Below are positions 8,177-17,458 of a DNA stretch of 64,000 nt, in pieces. The DNA is from Microcella pacifica (lineage in GTDB: Bacteria; Actinomycetota; Actinomycetes; Actinomycetales; Microbacteriaceae). The translations under genes were made by a program, and so were the position numbers. How positions within the stretch are numbered: the first letter of the stretch is position 1; each line of letters opens with the position of its first letter. Location: NCBI RefSeq assembly GCF_009371975.2, contig NZ_VIKT02000012.1, forward strand, positions 1 through 64,000, in the 5' to 3' direction. A model generated the notes under the pieces. That model was not told the DNA's origin, ran no database searches, and saw only the letters and a program-made list of their open reading frames with translations.

Positions 8177-9154
8177 TCAGAGCTTGGTGACCTGGTCGAA
8201 CGACAGCTCGACCGGGGTCTCGCGCTCGAAGAGCGAGACGAGCACCGTGAGCTTGCCGCTCTCGGGCTTGATCTCGTTGATCGTGCCGGGAAGGCCCGCG
8301 AACGAGCCCTCCTTGATCGTGATGGTCTCGCCGACCTCGAAGTCGATCTCGGCGGGGATGACGCGTGCCGCGACGCCGCCGCCCTTCGCGCCGCCGGTCT
8401 TGGCGGGCGCCTCGACGACCTGCACGGTCGACTTGAGCATCTGGAACGCCTCGTCGAAGCGCAACGGCGTGGGGTTGTGGGCGTTGCCGACGAACCCGGT
8501 CACGCCGGGCGTGTGACGCACGACCGACCAGCTGTCCTCGTTGAGGTCCATGCGCACGAGCACGTAGCTGGGGATGCGCACGCGGTTGACGAGCTTGCGC
8601 TGCCCGTTCTTGATCTCGACGACGTCCTCCATGGGGACCTGCACCTCGTAGATGCTCTCCTCCATGTTCATCGAGATCTTGCGGTTCTCGATGTTTTGCT
8701 TGACCCGCTTCTCGAAGCCGGCGTACGAGTGCACGACGTACCACTTGCCCGGCTTCATGCGCAGCTCGAGCTTGAACTCCTCGTAGGGGTCGACCTCGGG
8801 CTCCTCAGCCTCGGCGTCGGCCTCGTCGGCGGCAGCAGCGGCGTCCTCGTCCTCGTCGGACTCGTCGTGGGTCGCCTCGGCCGCGGCGTCCGCCTCCTGG
8901 GCGGAGTCGATGTCGAGGGCGTCCTCGACGACGGCGTCCGCCTCCGGGTCGGCCGCCATGTCGAGGGCGTCGAGCAGGCCGTCGAGGTCGGGCTCGCGGT
9001 TCTCGTCGTCGACGACGTGCATCGCGTTGTGCTCAGCCGGGTCGGAGGAGTGCTGCTGAGAGTCGAGCACGTTGCCCTCCTGCGCCTCGTCCTCCTCAGA
9101 GGACTGCTCGGCGGCGGTCGCGAGATCGATGTCGCGCGGCAATTTCTCAGACAC
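8177..9154 (-). CDS. nusG: Transcription termination/antitermination protein NusG
   Basis: NusG binds RNA polymerase, modulates pausing and Rho termination, and couples transcription to translation through S10. The 325-residue product is long because of an acidic Ala/Asp/Glu-rich N-terminal extension of roughly 145 residues, usual in Actinobacteria. The NGN domain starts at [20 protein letters not shown] and the C-terminal KOW domain contains [20 protein letters not shown]. It is cotranscribed with secE upstream. Confidence 0.97.
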   Translation of the reverse strand: MSEKLPRDIDLATAAEQSSEEDEAQEGNVLDSQQHSSDPAEHNAMHVVDDENREPDLDGLLDALDMAADPEADAVVEDALDIDSAQEADAAAEATHDESDEDEDAAAAADEADAEAEEPEVDPYEEFKLELRMKPGKWYVVHSYAGFEKRVKQNIENRKISMNMEESIYEVQVPMEDVVEIKNGQRKLVNRVRIPSYVLVRMDLNEDSWSVVRHTPGVTGFVGNAHNPTPLRFDEAFQMLKSTVQVVEAPAKTGGAKGGGVAARVIPAEIDFEVGETITIKEGSFAGLPGTINEIKPESGKLTVLVSLFERETPVELSFDQVTKL

Positions 9155-9217
9155 TGCTTCTTCTTTCCTTGTGCTGTCGAACGTGCACGGCTGTCGGACG
9201 TGCTCGTGGAGGCGGAC

Positions 9218-9505
9218 TCAGCCGCCGGCGCCCAGGTTTCCCGTACCGAACAGGAAGTTCACGAGAGACCCGAACACGATGTCGAGGCCCGACACGATCG
9301 CCATCATGATGATCACGAAGACGAGCACGACGAGCGTGTAGGTGATGAGCTCGCGGCGCGTCGGCGTGACGACCTTGCTGAGCTCGTTGAGCACCTGACG
9401 GATGAACAGCGCGAAACGACCGAACGGTCCGCGCTTCTCGGCGCGCTCCCGCTTCGCCTTGGCGACGACATCCTCGCCGCCGGGCTCGTCGATCACATTG
9501 CTCAC
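9218..9505 (-). CDS. secE: Preprotein translocase subunit SecE
   Basis: SecE clamps the SecY channel of the Sec translocon. I chose the GTG at 9505 (product starts VSNVIDEPGGEDVVAKAKRE, 95 residues), which has GAAGG about 11 nt upstream and gives a normal length. The upstream in-frame ATG would translate the tRNA-Trp region. The protein has the amphipathic helix GPFGRFALFIRQVLNELSKV, the conserved VTPTRRELITYT and a single TM helix (about 58-80). It lies between tRNA-Trp and nusG, a common order in bacteria. Confidence 0.95.
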   Translation of the reverse strand: MSNVIDEPGGEDVVAKAKRERAEKRGPFGRFALFIRQVLNELSKVVTPTRRELITYTLVVLVFVIIMMAIVSGLDIVFGSLVNFLFGTGNLGAGG

Positions 9506-9616
9506 GTGATGCTCTACCTTCGTCGCTCGGGTACTGAACTGGGGGTGGTGCTCACCGCCGCACTCGGCGCATCTCGTCCCACGTCGCGAACGGATGCGCC
9601 GAGCTCGGCGACTGTG

Positions 9617-9689
9617 CAGGGCGGACAGGACTCGAACCTGCAACCTGCGGTTTTGGAGACCGCTGCTCTACCAATTGAGCCACCGCCCT
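9617..9689 (-). tRNA. tRNA-Trp (anticodon CCA)
   Basis: This is a 73-nt cloverleaf. The acceptor stem AGGGCGG/CCGCCCT, the D stem GCTC/GAGC, the anticodon stem GCGGT/ACCGC with loop CTCCAAA and the T arm with TTCGAGT all pair. The 3' CCA is not encoded. It lies upstream of secE, as in many bacteria, and is probably cotranscribed. Confidence 0.97.
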
Positions 9690-9852
9690 CTGCGGTGCGG
9701 CGCTGACCCGCGGGCATGCCAAAGCATGGCGGAGATCAACCACCGATCCCCAGTGTAGGCGACGCGCGCGAGGCCGCCAACCTGGCGGAATGCGCTGCGC
9801 GCGAGCCGAGCATCCCGAAGCCGCCCGACGCGACGTCGGTAGACTGCGCAGC

Positions 9853-11058
9853 GTGACCAGCGACCCTCGACGCATCGCCCACCGCATCGCCGCCATCAGC
9901 GAATCGGCCACCCTCAAGGTGGACGCCCAGGCCAAGGCGCTCAAGGCCGCCGGGCGCCCCGTCATCAGCTTCGCGGCGGGCGAGCCCGACTTCGCGACGC
10001 CCGACCACATCGTCGAGGCCGCCGTCGAGGCGGCACGCGACCCGAAGAACCACCGCTACACGCCGGCTGCCGGGCTGCCCGAGCTGCGCGAGGCGATCGC
10101 CGAGAAGACTCTGCGCGACTCGGGCCTCGAGGTGCCAGCAAGCCAGGTCATCGTCACCAACGGCGGCAAGCAGGCCGTACACGAGGCCTTCCAGACGATC
10201 GTCGACGACGGCGACGAGGTGCTGCTGCCCGCCCCCTACTGGACCACCTATCCGGAGGTCGTCGCGCTCGCCGGCGGCACCCCCGTGGAAGTCTTCGCCG
10301 GCAGCGACCAGGACTACCTCGTCACGGTCGAGCAGCTCGAGGCAGCGCGCACGCCGCGCACGAAGGTGCTGCTCTTCGTGAGCCCCTCCAACCCGACCGG
10401 ATCGGTCTACAGCCCCGAGCAGACGCGGGCCATCGGCGAGTGGGCCCTGCAGCACGGCATCTGGGTCATCACCGACGAGATCTACCAGTCCCTCACCTAC
10501 GACGGCGCGCGCGCGGTGTCGATCGTCGAGGCTGTTCCCGAGCTGGCGGAGCAGTGCATCCTCGTCAACGGCGTCGCCAAGACCTACGCGATGACCGGCT
10601 GGCGCGTGGGGTGGATGATCGGCCCGAAGGACGTCATCGCGGCGGCCTCGAACCTGCAGTCGCACCTGTCGAGCAACGTCGCGAACGTCTCGCAGCGCGC
10701 GGCCCTCGCCGCCCTCACGGGCCCGCAGGACGCAGTCGCCACGATGCGCGAGGCCTTTGACCGTCGCCGTCGTCTCGCCGTCGCCGAGCTCAACAAGATC
10801 GACGGGATGCTCACCCCCACCCCCACGGGAGCCTTCTACGTCTATCCCGACGTCACGGCGCTGCTCGGCCGCGAGTGGCACGGTGTCACGCCGACGACCT
10901 CGCTCGAGCTCGCGGAGCTGATCCTCGAGAAAGCGGAGGTCGCCGCGGTGCCCGGCGAGGCGTTCGGCCCGAGCGGCTACCTGCGCTTCAGCTACGCGCT
11001 CGGCGACGCCGACCTGCTCGAGGGCGTCCAGCGCCTGCAGCACTTCTTCGCCGCGTAG
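9853..11058 (+). CDS. Pyridoxal-phosphate aminotransferase (aspartate aminotransferase-like, class I)
   Basis: The product is a 401-residue fold-type I aminotransferase, probably for aspartate or aromatic/prephenate substrates. Key features are the N-terminal [18 protein letters not shown], the aromatic PLP-stacking region [11 protein letters not shown], the Asp/Tyr pair in [12 protein letters not shown] and the Schiff-base Lys in [15 protein letters not shown]. The Arg that binds the substrate carboxylate is in YLRFSYALG. The GTG at 9853 is preceded by TAGACT exactly 7 nt upstream (9840-9845), suggesting a leaderless mRNA. Position next to tRNA-Trp/secE is conserved in related actinobacteria. 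Substrate preference is not certain. Confidence 0.9.
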   Translation: MTSDPRRIAHRIAAISESATLKVDAQAKALKAAGRPVISFAAGEPDFATPDHIVEAAVEAARDPKNHRYTPAAGLPELREAIAEKTLRDSGLEVPASQVIVTNGGKQAVHEAFQTIVDDGDEVLLPAPYWTTYPEVVALAGGTPVEVFAGSDQDYLVTVEQLEAARTPRTKVLLFVSPSNPTGSVYSPEQTRAIGEWALQHGIWVITDEIYQSLTYDGARAVSIVEAVPELAEQCILVNGVAKTYAMTGWRVGWMIGPKDVIAAASNLQSHLSSNVANVSQRAALAALTGPQDAVATMREAFDRRRRLAVAELNKIDGMLTPTPTGAFYVYPDVTALLGREWHGVTPTTSLELAELILEKAEVAAVPGEAFGPSGYLRFSYALGDADLLEGVQRLQHFFAA

Positions 11059-11105
11059 TCGCTCCGCGCGGCGTCAGCGCTGCAGGGCGTCAGCGTTGCG
11101 CGGCG

Positions 11106-11441
11106 TCAGCGCTGTGCGGCGGCGTACGCCTCGCGGATCTCGGCGGGGATGCGCCCGCGGTCGCCCACGGTGTAGCCGTTGCGCTGCGCCCACTCGCGCA
11201 CGGCGGCCGTATCGCTCGAGCCGCTTGAGCGCTTGCGCGGGGCAGCGCCGCCACGGCGGCCCGTCGAGCGCGCGTTGGCGATGAACGGTGCGAGAGCATC
11301 CCGCAGCGCCCGCTGATTGTCGTCACCGAGGTCGATCTCGTAATTCGTGCCGTCGAGCGCAAAGGCGACGGTGCCGCCCGTACCGGGCTCGATAACCGTG
11401 CCGTCGATATCGTCGACGAGTTCGGTGGTAATGCGCTTCAT
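11106..11441 (-). CDS. lsr2: Lsr2-type nucleoid-associated protein
   Basis: Lsr2 is the actinobacterial H-NS analogue: it bridges DNA and silences AT-rich, often horizontally acquired genes. The 111-residue protein has the N-terminal dimerisation domain (about 1-60, including TNYEIDLGDDNQRALRDALA) and a C-terminal DNA-binding domain (AAVREWAQRNGYTVGDRGRI) whose RGR is the minor-groove AT-hook-like contact. The linker GRRGGAAPRKRSSGSS is basic. Its presence is relevant because lower-GC, probably acquired genes occur from 46 kb on. It converges with the aminotransferase gene. Confidence 0.95.
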   Translation of the reverse strand: MKRITTELVDDIDGTVIEPGTGGTVAFALDGTNYEIDLGDDNQRALRDALAPFIANARSTGRRGGAAPRKRSSGSSDTAAVREWAQRNGYTVGDRGRIPAEIREAYAAAQR

Positions 11442-11528
11442 GGAATTCCCCCTCGATAAACAGTCGTGCTGGTGTGCGCATTGAGTGTAGAGGCTGCGAA
11501 ATGCGGGCGCACTCTATGCGCTCATGTC

Positions 11529-11604
11529 GTTCGCAACTCAGGCAGAGAGTGCGGTGGTGACCGGTTGACCCCGCACACACCCGATTCCTGCCTGAGTTAA
11601 GAAC
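11529..11604. repeat. 76-bp inverted-repeat element, GTTCGCAACTCAGGCAG arms
   Basis: The left arm GTTCGCAACTCAGGCAG (11529-11545) matches the reverse complement of 11588-11604 in 15 of 17 positions. It lies between the divergent lsr2 and ABC transporter genes. An element with the same arms and the same 76-bp total length is at 44053-44128. The interiors differ. There is no coding sequence inside. Confidence 0.8.
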
Positions 11605-11694
11605 AGGAACGGGGGCGGGTCCACCGGTCGGTGGACGGCAGAGTAGGCCTAACGGCCGTTGTCGCGGCCGGGCTGAGAGGCGCAGAGTAGTCGC

Positions 11695-12597
11695 ATGACC
11701 ACACACGAGAACGTCGTCGAGGTGCGCGAGCTGCGCAAGATTTACGGCCATTTCGCCGCTGTCGACGGTATTGACTTCGATATTCACCGAGGCGAGACTT
11801 TCGCCCTGCTGGGCCCGAACGGCGCAGGAAAGTCCACGACGATCGAGATTCTCGAGGGCTATCGCGACCGCACGAGCGGTGACGCCCGCGTGCTCGGCGT
11901 CGACCCGGGCCGCGGCGGCCTCGACTGGAAGGCGCGGCTCGGCATCGTGCTGCAGTCCTCCGGCGAGAGCGGCAACGTCACGGTCATCGAGCAGCTGCGG
12001 CACTTCGCGGCCCTCTACCCGAACCCGCGCGACGTCGACGAGGTGATCGCCGCCGTCGGGCTGCAGGAGAAGGCGGGCACGCTCATCCGCAAGCTCTCCG
12101 GAGGGCAGCGTCGCCGCGTCGACGTCGCGGTCGGCATCGTCGGGCGGCCCGAGCTGCTGTTCCTGGACGAGCCGACGACGGGCTTCGACCCCGAGGCGCG
12201 GCGCAGCTTCTGGGATCTCATCCGCACCCTCCAGTCGGAGGGCACCACGATTCTGCTCACGACGCACTACCTCGACGAGGCCGCCCAGCTGGGCGACCGC
12301 GCGGGTGTCATCGCGGGCGGTCGCATGGTCGACCTCGCCCCGATCGGCGAGCTCGGCGGTGCGGATGCTCGCACTCCGCTCGTGCGCTGGCGCGAGGCGG
12401 GCGAGCAGCGCGAGCAGCGCACCGACGCACCGGGTGCGCTCGTCGCCGCCTTGATCGACCGGCTCGGGCCGGAACCCGACGCGCTCGAGGTGATTCGTCC
12501 GAGCCTGGAGGACGTCTACCTCGACCTCATCGGCCGCGAGACCTCGACCTCGGATGACGCAGAACCGACCACGACAGAGACGGAGGTCGCACGATGA
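11695..12597 (+). CDS. ABC exporter ATP-binding protein (ABC-2 type, DrrA-like)
   Basis: This is the nucleotide-binding subunit (300 residues) of an exporter that works with the permease encoded next to it. Walker A is GPNGAGKSTT, the signature is LSGGQRRRVDVAVG, Walker B is ELLFLDEPTTGFD and the switch His is in LLTTHYLDEA. The C-terminal tail (from about 215) is the regulatory extension common in drug and lantibiotic exporters. The stop overlaps the permease start by 4 nt (ATGA). With the sensor kinase and regulator downstream it forms a transporter/two-component cassette, typical for response to cell-envelope stress or antibiotics. The substrate is unknown. Confidence 0.9.
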   Translation: MTTHENVVEVRELRKIYGHFAAVDGIDFDIHRGETFALLGPNGAGKSTTIEILEGYRDRTSGDARVLGVDPGRGGLDWKARLGIVLQSSGESGNVTVIEQLRHFAALYPNPRDVDEVIAAVGLQEKAGTLIRKLSGGQRRRVDVAVGIVGRPELLFLDEPTTGFDPEARRSFWDLIRTLQSEGTTILLTTHYLDEAAQLGDRAGVIAGGRMVDLAPIGELGGADARTPLVRWREAGEQREQRTDAPGALVAALIDRLGPEPDALEVIRPSLEDVYLDLIGRETSTSDDAEPTTTETEVAR

Positions 12598-13466
12598 GCG
12601 CGACGACGAGCACCACCCCGGCACCGCGCACGACCTCGCACGCTGTCGGCAGCAGCATCCTGCGGGCGATCCGCCTCGGAGGCCTGCGCATTGGCTACGA
12701 GGTGCGCGCGTACTTCCGCCAGGGCGACACCGTGTTCTTCACGTTCCTGTTCCCGGTCGTCATGCTCACGATCTTCAGCGTGTCGTTCAGCCAGGCGAGC
12801 TTCGGCCAGACAGTCGACGGCGACGACGTGAGCGCCGCGTGGTTCTACCTGCCCGCAATGCTCGCCGCCGGGCTGCTGCTGAGCGGTGTGCAGAACCTCG
12901 CGATCGACATCGCGCTCGAGAAGAGCGACGGCACGCTCAAGCGGCTCGCAGGCTCTCCCCTTCCGGTGGTGAGCTACTTCATCGGCAAGCTCGGGCAGTC
13001 GTTCGTCACGGGACTCGCGCAGGCCGCGGTGCTGCTCGCCCTCGGCTTCACCGTCTTCGGCGTGCCCCTGCCGGAGGAGCCGCAGAACTGGCTCGTGTTC
13101 GCGTGGGTGTTCGTGCTCGGTGTCGTCACCTCGGCGATCCTCGGCATCGCCCTCTCCGCTGTTCCGCGCAGCGGCAAGAGTGCGACGGCCGTCGTCATCC
13201 CGATCACGCTCGTGCTGCAGTTCATCTCGGGTGTGTACCTCGCGTTCAGCAACCTGCCGGACTGGCTGCAGAACTTCGCGAGCGTCTTTCCCCTCAAGTG
13301 GATGGCGCAGGGCATGCGCAGCGTGTTCCTGCCCGAGGAGCTCGTGATTCTCGAGCCGAACGAGTCGTGGGAGCTGCCCGGGGTCGCCCTGGTGCTGGGT
13401 CTGTGGCTCGTCGTCGGTCTTGTGCTCGCCCGCCTCACGTTCCGCTGGATCCGCAAGGACAGCTGA
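12594..13466 (+). CDS. ABC-2 type permease
   Basis: This is the 290-residue membrane subunit of the exporter. After a short cytoplasmic N-terminus it shows six hydrophobic spans: about 45-68 (FFTFLFPVVMLTIFSVSF), 85-105, 130-155, 165-185, 195-215 and 260-282. The motif FISGVYLAFSNLPDWLQNFASVFPLKW is characteristic of ABC-2 permeases of the DrrB/YfiN type. It is translationally coupled to the ATPase gene. The downstream kinase gene begins 18 nt after its stop. Confidence 0.88.
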   Translation: MSATTSTTPAPRTTSHAVGSSILRAIRLGGLRIGYEVRAYFRQGDTVFFTFLFPVVMLTIFSVSFSQASFGQTVDGDDVSAAWFYLPAMLAAGLLLSGVQNLAIDIALEKSDGTLKRLAGSPLPVVSYFIGKLGQSFVTGLAQAAVLLALGFTVFGVPLPEEPQNWLVFAWVFVLGVVTSAILGIALSAVPRSGKSATAVVIPITLVLQFISGVYLAFSNLPDWLQNFASVFPLKWMAQGMRSVFLPEELVILEPNESWELPGVALVLGLWLVVGLVLARLTFRWIRKDS

Positions 13467-13484
13467 GTGGCTAGGCTCGGCCGC

Positions 13485-14633
13485 ATGACGGCGAGGCGCT
13501 GGTGGTGGGTCGCTGTGCTCGGCATGGCGGCCCTCACCGGCGTACTCGCCATCGCCAACCTGCAGACTCCGTGGCGCCTCACGCTCGCGCTCACGGGCAT
13601 CGCCCTGCTGGTCGTCGCGTGGGCCGTCGTCGGCGACCGTCGCGCGGAGTCGGAGTCACCGTCGTGGACGCTCGTGCTGCTCGTCACCGCCGCCGCCGGG
13701 ATCGGCACAGCCGGGTACCCGACCCTCGCGATCCTGCAGGCGCTCGCGTACCCGATCTCGTGGGTCTTCGCGGCCCGCTCGCGTGACGCCGTCGTCGGCA
13801 ACGTGCTCATCGCCGTGGCGGTCGGCGTCGGTTTCGCCATCGGCATCGGCACCGGGCCGGAAGACATCATCCAGATCATCGTGACGCAGTCGCTCGCCCT
13901 CGGGTTCAGCCTCGCGATGGGCTTCTGGATCACCCGGATGGTCGAGCTCGGCGAAGAGCGCGGCCGCCTGCTCACCGAGCTGCAGGGCGCGCAGGAGCAG
14001 ATCGCCGCCCTGCACCGCGACGCCGGAGCCGCCGCCGAGCGCGAGCACCTCGCCCGCGAACTGCACGACACGATCGCGCAAGACCTCACGGGGCTCGTCA
14101 TGCTCGCCCAGCGCGCACGGCGGGAGGGCGCGGGCGCGGTGGAGACGCTCGCGCTCATCGAGGAGAACGCGCGCGGCGTTCTCGCCGAGACGCGCGCGCT
14201 CGTGGCGGCGGGCGCGAGCGTCGAGACGGGCGAGACCCGTCTCGATCTGCTCAACGCTCTGCGCCGCATCGCCGAGCGCTTCCAGCGCGAGACGGGCGTG
14301 ACCGTGACCGTGCAGGGGCCGGAGAGGCTCGTGCTGCCGCGCGACCTCGAGGTGGTCGTGCTGCGCTGTGCGCAGGAGGCGCTCGCGAATGCGCGCAAGC
14401 ATGCGCGAGCATCCCGCATCGAGGTGGGGCTCGTCGCGGGGGACGGCGCCGTGCGCGTCACCGTGACCGACGACGGCATCGGCTTCGACCCGGACGACGC
14501 ACCAGACGGGTTCGGGCTGCCCGGCATGCGCGACCGCCTCGCCCTCGTGGGCGGCTCGCTCAGCGTCACGAGCGCCCCCGGTGAGGGCACGCGGCTCACC
14601 GCCGAGGTAAGCGTGCAGGAGCTCGCGCTGTGA
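13485..14633 (+). CDS. NarL-type sensor histidine kinase
   Basis: The product is a 382-residue kinase with a membrane-embedded sensor: about five hydrophobic segments in the first 150 residues (from WWWVAVLGMAALTGVLAIAN) and no large extracellular loop. This intramembrane-sensing layout is common for kinases paired with ABC exporters. A coiled segment leads to a HisKA_3 domain with the phospho-His in ERELHLARELHDTIAQDL-type sequence (the visible core is HLARELHDTIAQDL) and a HATPase domain (CAQEALANARKHARAS, VTDDGIGFDPDD). TAGGCT lies 7 nt before the ATG at 13485, so a leaderless internal promoter is likely. The GTG at 13467 is the alternative start. Confidence 0.88.
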   Translation: MTARRWWWVAVLGMAALTGVLAIANLQTPWRLTLALTGIALLVVAWAVVGDRRAESESPSWTLVLLVTAAAGIGTAGYPTLAILQALAYPISWVFAARSRDAVVGNVLIAVAVGVGFAIGIGTGPEDIIQIIVTQSLALGFSLAMGFWITRMVELGEERGRLLTELQGAQEQIAALHRDAGAAAEREHLARELHDTIAQDLTGLVMLAQRARREGAGAVETLALIEENARGVLAETRALVAAGASVETGETRLDLLNALRRIAERFQRETGVTVTVQGPERLVLPRDLEVVVLRCAQEALANARKHARASRIEVGLVAGDGAVRVTVTDDGIGFDPDDAPDGFGLPGMRDRLALVGGSLSVTSAPGEGTRLTAEVSVQELAL

Positions 14634-15247
14634 TCCGCGTACTCGTGGCCGACGACCACGCGGTCGTGCGCGCCGGCATCGTGTCGCTCCTCGAGGCCGA
14701 GGACGGCATCGAGGTGGTCGGCGAGGCGGTCGACGGTGAGGATGCCGTGGGTCGCGCCCTCGCGCTGCGCCCCGATCTCGTCGTCATGGATGTCAGGATG
14801 CCCGGGCTCACGGGCGACCAGGCGACGGCGCGCATTCGGGAGAGCGCGCCGGAGATCCGCGTGCTCGTGCTCACGACCTACGAGTCGGATGCGAGCATCC
14901 TCGCCGCGATCGAGGCGGGCGCGAGCGGATACCTGCTGAAGGCCGCCCCGGCCGAGGAGCTCGTCGCGGGGGTGCGCTCGGTCGCCGCGGGCGAGGTCGC
15001 CCTCTCGCCGTCGATCGCCGCGCAGCTCGTGACGCGCATGCGCGAGCCGGCGCCTGCCGCGCTCACGCCGCGCGAGACGGAGGTGCTGCGGCTCGTCGCC
15101 GAAGGGCTCTCGAACCGCGAGATCGGCGAGCGCCTCTTCCTCGGCGAGGCGACCGTGAAGACGCACCTGCTGCGCACTTTCGAGAAGCTCGGCGTGAGCG
15201 ACCGCACGCGCGCGGTGACCCTCGCGATGGAGCGCGGGCTCCTCTAG
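14630..15247 (+). CDS. NarL/LuxR-family response regulator
   Basis: This 205-residue regulator is coupled to the kinase by a 4-nt GTGA overlap. The receiver domain has the DDH acidic cluster, the phospho-Asp in LVVMDVRMPGLTG, the switch Thr (LVLTTYESD) and the Lys in GYLLKAAP. The C-terminal HTH is LTPRETEVLRLVAEGLSNRE followed by EATVKTHL. It probably controls the adjacent exporter. A 97-bp inverted repeat follows the stop. Confidence 0.92.
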   Translation: MIRVLVADDHAVVRAGIVSLLEAEDGIEVVGEAVDGEDAVGRALALRPDLVVMDVRMPGLTGDQATARIRESAPEIRVLVLTTYESDASILAAIEAGASGYLLKAAPAEELVAGVRSVAAGEVALSPSIAAQLVTRMREPAPAALTPRETEVLRLVAEGLSNREIGERLFLGEATVKTHLLRTFEKLGVSDRTRAVTLAMERGLL

Positions 15248-15287
15248 TCGAGAGCGCAGCGGCCACGGCGTGATCGCCGCGCGGCGT

Positions 15288-15384
15288 CTCCACAATTCAG
15301 GAGTTTCTGCAGCGGGTGCCTGGTGACACGCCGACGGCGCCCCCGTGCGGGCCATTTGGCGGCCCTCACTCCTGAATTGTGGAG
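15288..15384. repeat. 97-bp inverted-repeat element with 17-bp perfect arms
   Basis: CTCCACAATTCAGGAGT (15288-15304) and ACTCCTGAATTGTGGAG (15368-15384) are exact reverse complements 63 bp apart. It lies between the convergent response regulator and murB genes. The arm resembles those at 28618 (TTCCACAACTTCGGA) and at 11529/44053 (CGCAACTCAGGCAG). A role as bidirectional terminator is possible at this site but does not fit the sibling elements in divergent regions. Confidence 0.8.
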
Positions 15385-15417
15385 GTGACAGCCTCGAGTG
15401 GGTGCTGTAGGCCGGGG

Positions 15418-16521
15418 CTAGAGCTCGACGCCGAGGAAGACCGGCTCGGGGTGCAGCACGACCCCGAACTCGCTCATGACACGCGTCTGGATGTAGCCGG
15501 CGAGCTGGGCGACCTCGCGCGCGGTCGCGGCGCCGCTCGCGTTCGTGAGCGCGAGCGTGTGCTTCTTCGACACCGCGGCACCGGAGCCGGGCAGCGCGAA
15601 GCCGCGGCCGATGCCGGAATGCTCGATGAGCCACGCGGCGCTGAGCTTGACGGTTCCCTCGACGACGGGCGGCGGCGGGGCGGGCTCGGCGCCGAGCGGC
15701 ACGGCGCGCGTCGGCGCCTCCGGCTGTTGCGCCCAGCGCGGCGCCTCCCCGGGCAGGGTGCGCGCGAAGGCCTCGCTCACGATGGGGTTCGTGAAGAACG
15801 ATCCGGCGCTCACCGAGTCGGGGTCGTCGGGGTCGAGCACCATGCCCTTCGCGGCCCGCAGCGCGAGCACCGCGGCGCGCACACCGACGAGGGGCGCGGT
15901 CTCGCCGATCTCGACGCCCAGGGCGTCGGCGAGCTGGGCGTAGCGCACGGGTCGGCTACGAGCATCCTCGTCGGCGCCCAAGGCGAGGTCGATGCTCAGC
16001 ACGACCGCGCGACGCCCTTGCTTGATGCTGCTCGTGCGGTAGCCGAGCTCGAGCAGGGGCGCGGGCCACGTCGTGCGCTCCCCGGAGTCGAGGTCGAGCA
16101 CCTCGACGGCGACGAGGCTCTCGGCGAGCTCCTGCCCGTAGGCGCCGATGTTCTGGATGGGGGCGGCTCCGCAGGAGCCCGGGATGCCCGACAGCGCCTC
16201 GAGCCCCGAGAAGCCCTGGCGCACGGTGTGCTCGACGAGCGCCTCCCACGGCTCCCCGGCCTGCACGCGCAATCGGATGGGGCGCGCCGAGCCGGGCGCA
16301 TTCGGCAGTCGCTCGATGCCGCGCGTCGCGACCCGCACCACGACGCCCTCGATGCCGTCGTCGCCGATGAGCACGTTCGAGCCGCCGCCGAGCACGAGCC
16401 AGGGCTCGCCCACGCGGTCGGCCTCGAGCACCGTCTCGACAAGCTGGTCGGTCTCGGTCGCGTCGACGAAGCGCTCGGCCTCGCCGCCGATGCGCAGGGT
16501 CGTCAGGTCGCTGAGCTTCAT
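15418..16521 (-). CDS. murB: UDP-N-acetylenolpyruvoylglucosamine reductase
   Basis: MurB reduces UDP-GlcNAc-enolpyruvate to UDP-MurNAc with NADPH and FAD, the second committed step of peptidoglycan synthesis, in the cytoplasm. The 367-residue protein has the FAD motif LVLGGGSNVLIGDDG, the conserved GLEALSGIPGSCGAAPIQNI loop, the proton-donating Ser in SVSAGSFFTNP and the late Glu region. It follows the hadB-like gene by only 13 nt, so the three genes are probably one operon. Confidence 0.96.
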   Translation of the reverse strand: MKLSDLTTLRIGGEAERFVDATETDQLVETVLEADRVGEPWLVLGGGSNVLIGDDGIEGVVVRVATRGIERLPNAPGSARPIRLRVQAGEPWEALVEHTVRQGFSGLEALSGIPGSCGAAPIQNIGAYGQELAESLVAVEVLDLDSGERTTWPAPLLELGYRTSSIKQGRRAVVLSIDLALGADEDARSRPVRYAQLADALGVEIGETAPLVGVRAAVLALRAAKGMVLDPDDPDSVSAGSFFTNPIVSEAFARTLPGEAPRWAQQPEAPTRAVPLGAEPAPPPPVVEGTVKLSAAWLIEHSGIGRGFALPGSGAAVSKKHTLALTNASGAATAREVAQLAGYIQTRVMSEFGVVLHPEPVFLGVEL

Positions 16522-16534
16522 GAGGGTCGAAGAG

Positions 16535-16954
16535 CTAGTGCGCGCTGATGCGCACCTGCGCCTTGCCGAGCACGGTCTGCCCCTCGTAGACGGCGGTGAG
16601 ATCGATGCGCGCGCCCGCGTCGTCGATCACGCCGACGGTCGCCGTGACCGTCACCTCGGCACCAGCCTGCGGGTCAACGACGACGGGGCGCGTGAAGCGC
16701 ACCTGGTAGTCGCTCACCCAGCCGCGGCCGTCGAGCCAGTCGACGACGGGCTGCACCGCGACACCCATCGTGAGCATGCCGTGCGCGAGCACGCCCGGCA
16801 AACCCACCTGCGCGGCGACGTCGTCGCGGTAGTGGATGGGGTTGAAGTCGCCGCTCGCCCCCGCGTAGCGCACGAGCGTGTCGCGGCTGAGGTTGAAGGT
16901 CTGCTCGGCGACGACCTGGCCGACCTCGAGGCCCAGGTTCTCTGCGAGGCTCAC
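16535..16954 (-). CDS. MaoC-like (R)-3-hydroxyacyl-ACP dehydratase subunit, HadB-like
   Basis: This hotdog-fold hydratase-2 subunit of 139 residues has the catalytic motif YAGASGDFNPIHYRDDVA with the Asp/His dyad and GVLAHGMLTMGV. In mycobacteria HadAB and HadBC dehydrate acyl chains in FAS-II. Microbacteriaceae lack mycolic acids, so here the pair probably serves ordinary fatty acid elongation or another acyl-thioester pathway. The start overlaps the partner gene by 4 nt, which supports a heterodimer. The gene is followed by murB. Confidence 0.85.
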   Translation of the reverse strand: MSLAENLGLEVGQVVAEQTFNLSRDTLVRYAGASGDFNPIHYRDDVAAQVGLPGVLAHGMLTMGVAVQPVVDWLDGRGWVSDYQVRFTRPVVVDPQAGAEVTVTATVGVIDDAGARIDLTAVYEGQTVLGKAQVRISAH

Positions 16955-17400
16955 GAGTCGTCCCCTCTCACGACGAGGGTGGACACGCTCGTGACGACGT
17001 GCGCACCGGCGGCGTCGACCATCGTGCTCTCGCTCGCGACCATGCTGTTGCCGCCGAGCGTCTTGATGCTCGTCACGCGCAGGGTCGCGGTGAGCTCGTC
17101 GCCGGCGACGATGGGGCGCGTGTAGGTGAAGCGCTGGTCGCCGTGCACGACGCGGCTGAAGTCGATGCCCGCGTCAGGCTCGGCGAGCAGCTGCTGCAGC
17201 GTCGCCTCGGCGATGACGATCGGGAAGGTCGGCGGGGCGACGACGTCCGCGTAGCCGGCTGCCTGCGCGGCGGCCGGGTCGTGGTGCAGCGGCGAGGTCG
17301 CGAGCACGGCACGGGCGAACTCGCGCACCTTCTCGCGCCCCACGAGGTACGCAGGTGTCGGAGCGAACTCGCGCTCGGTCAGATCAGGGTTCACGGGCAC
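16951..17400 (-). CDS. FAS1-like/MaoC dehydratase subunit, HadA-like
   Basis: This is the 149-residue partner of the HadB-like protein. It has the N-terminal MaoC-type hotdog with YLVGREKVREFARAVLATSP and the D-x-x-x-V-H region VVHGDQRFTYTRPIVAGDEL. Such HadA subunits lack or have a degraded catalytic dyad and stabilise the complex. The start is GTG at 17400; TAGACT stands exactly 6 nt upstream (17412-17407), so the operon promoter gives a leaderless transcript. The hadA-hadB-murB order near secE-nusG is conserved in many actinobacteria. Confidence 0.85.
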   Translation of the reverse strand: MPVNPDLTEREFAPTPAYLVGREKVREFARAVLATSPLHHDPAAAQAAGYADVVAPPTFPIVIAEATLQQLLAEPDAGIDFSRVVHGDQRFTYTRPIVAGDELTATLRVTSIKTLGGNSMVASESTMVDAAGAHVVTSVSTLVVRGDDS

Positions 17401-17458
17401 CCGCCCAGTCTAGGCGGCGGGCTGGGACTGGCGAATGGGCTCAGTCCCGAGGGCGGGC

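Noticed and set aside
11529-15384. Reading the dyads around the ABC cassette as ends of a transposon
   Set aside because: The arms at the two ends differ, no transposase is present and each dyad is complete in itself, so a composite mobile element is not supported.
12974-15634. 886-codon minus-strand open frame opposite the permease, kinase and regulator genes
   Set aside because: The plus strand carries three clear protein families in tight operon spacing; the antisense frame is Arg/Ser-rich and runs across gene boundaries and a dyad.
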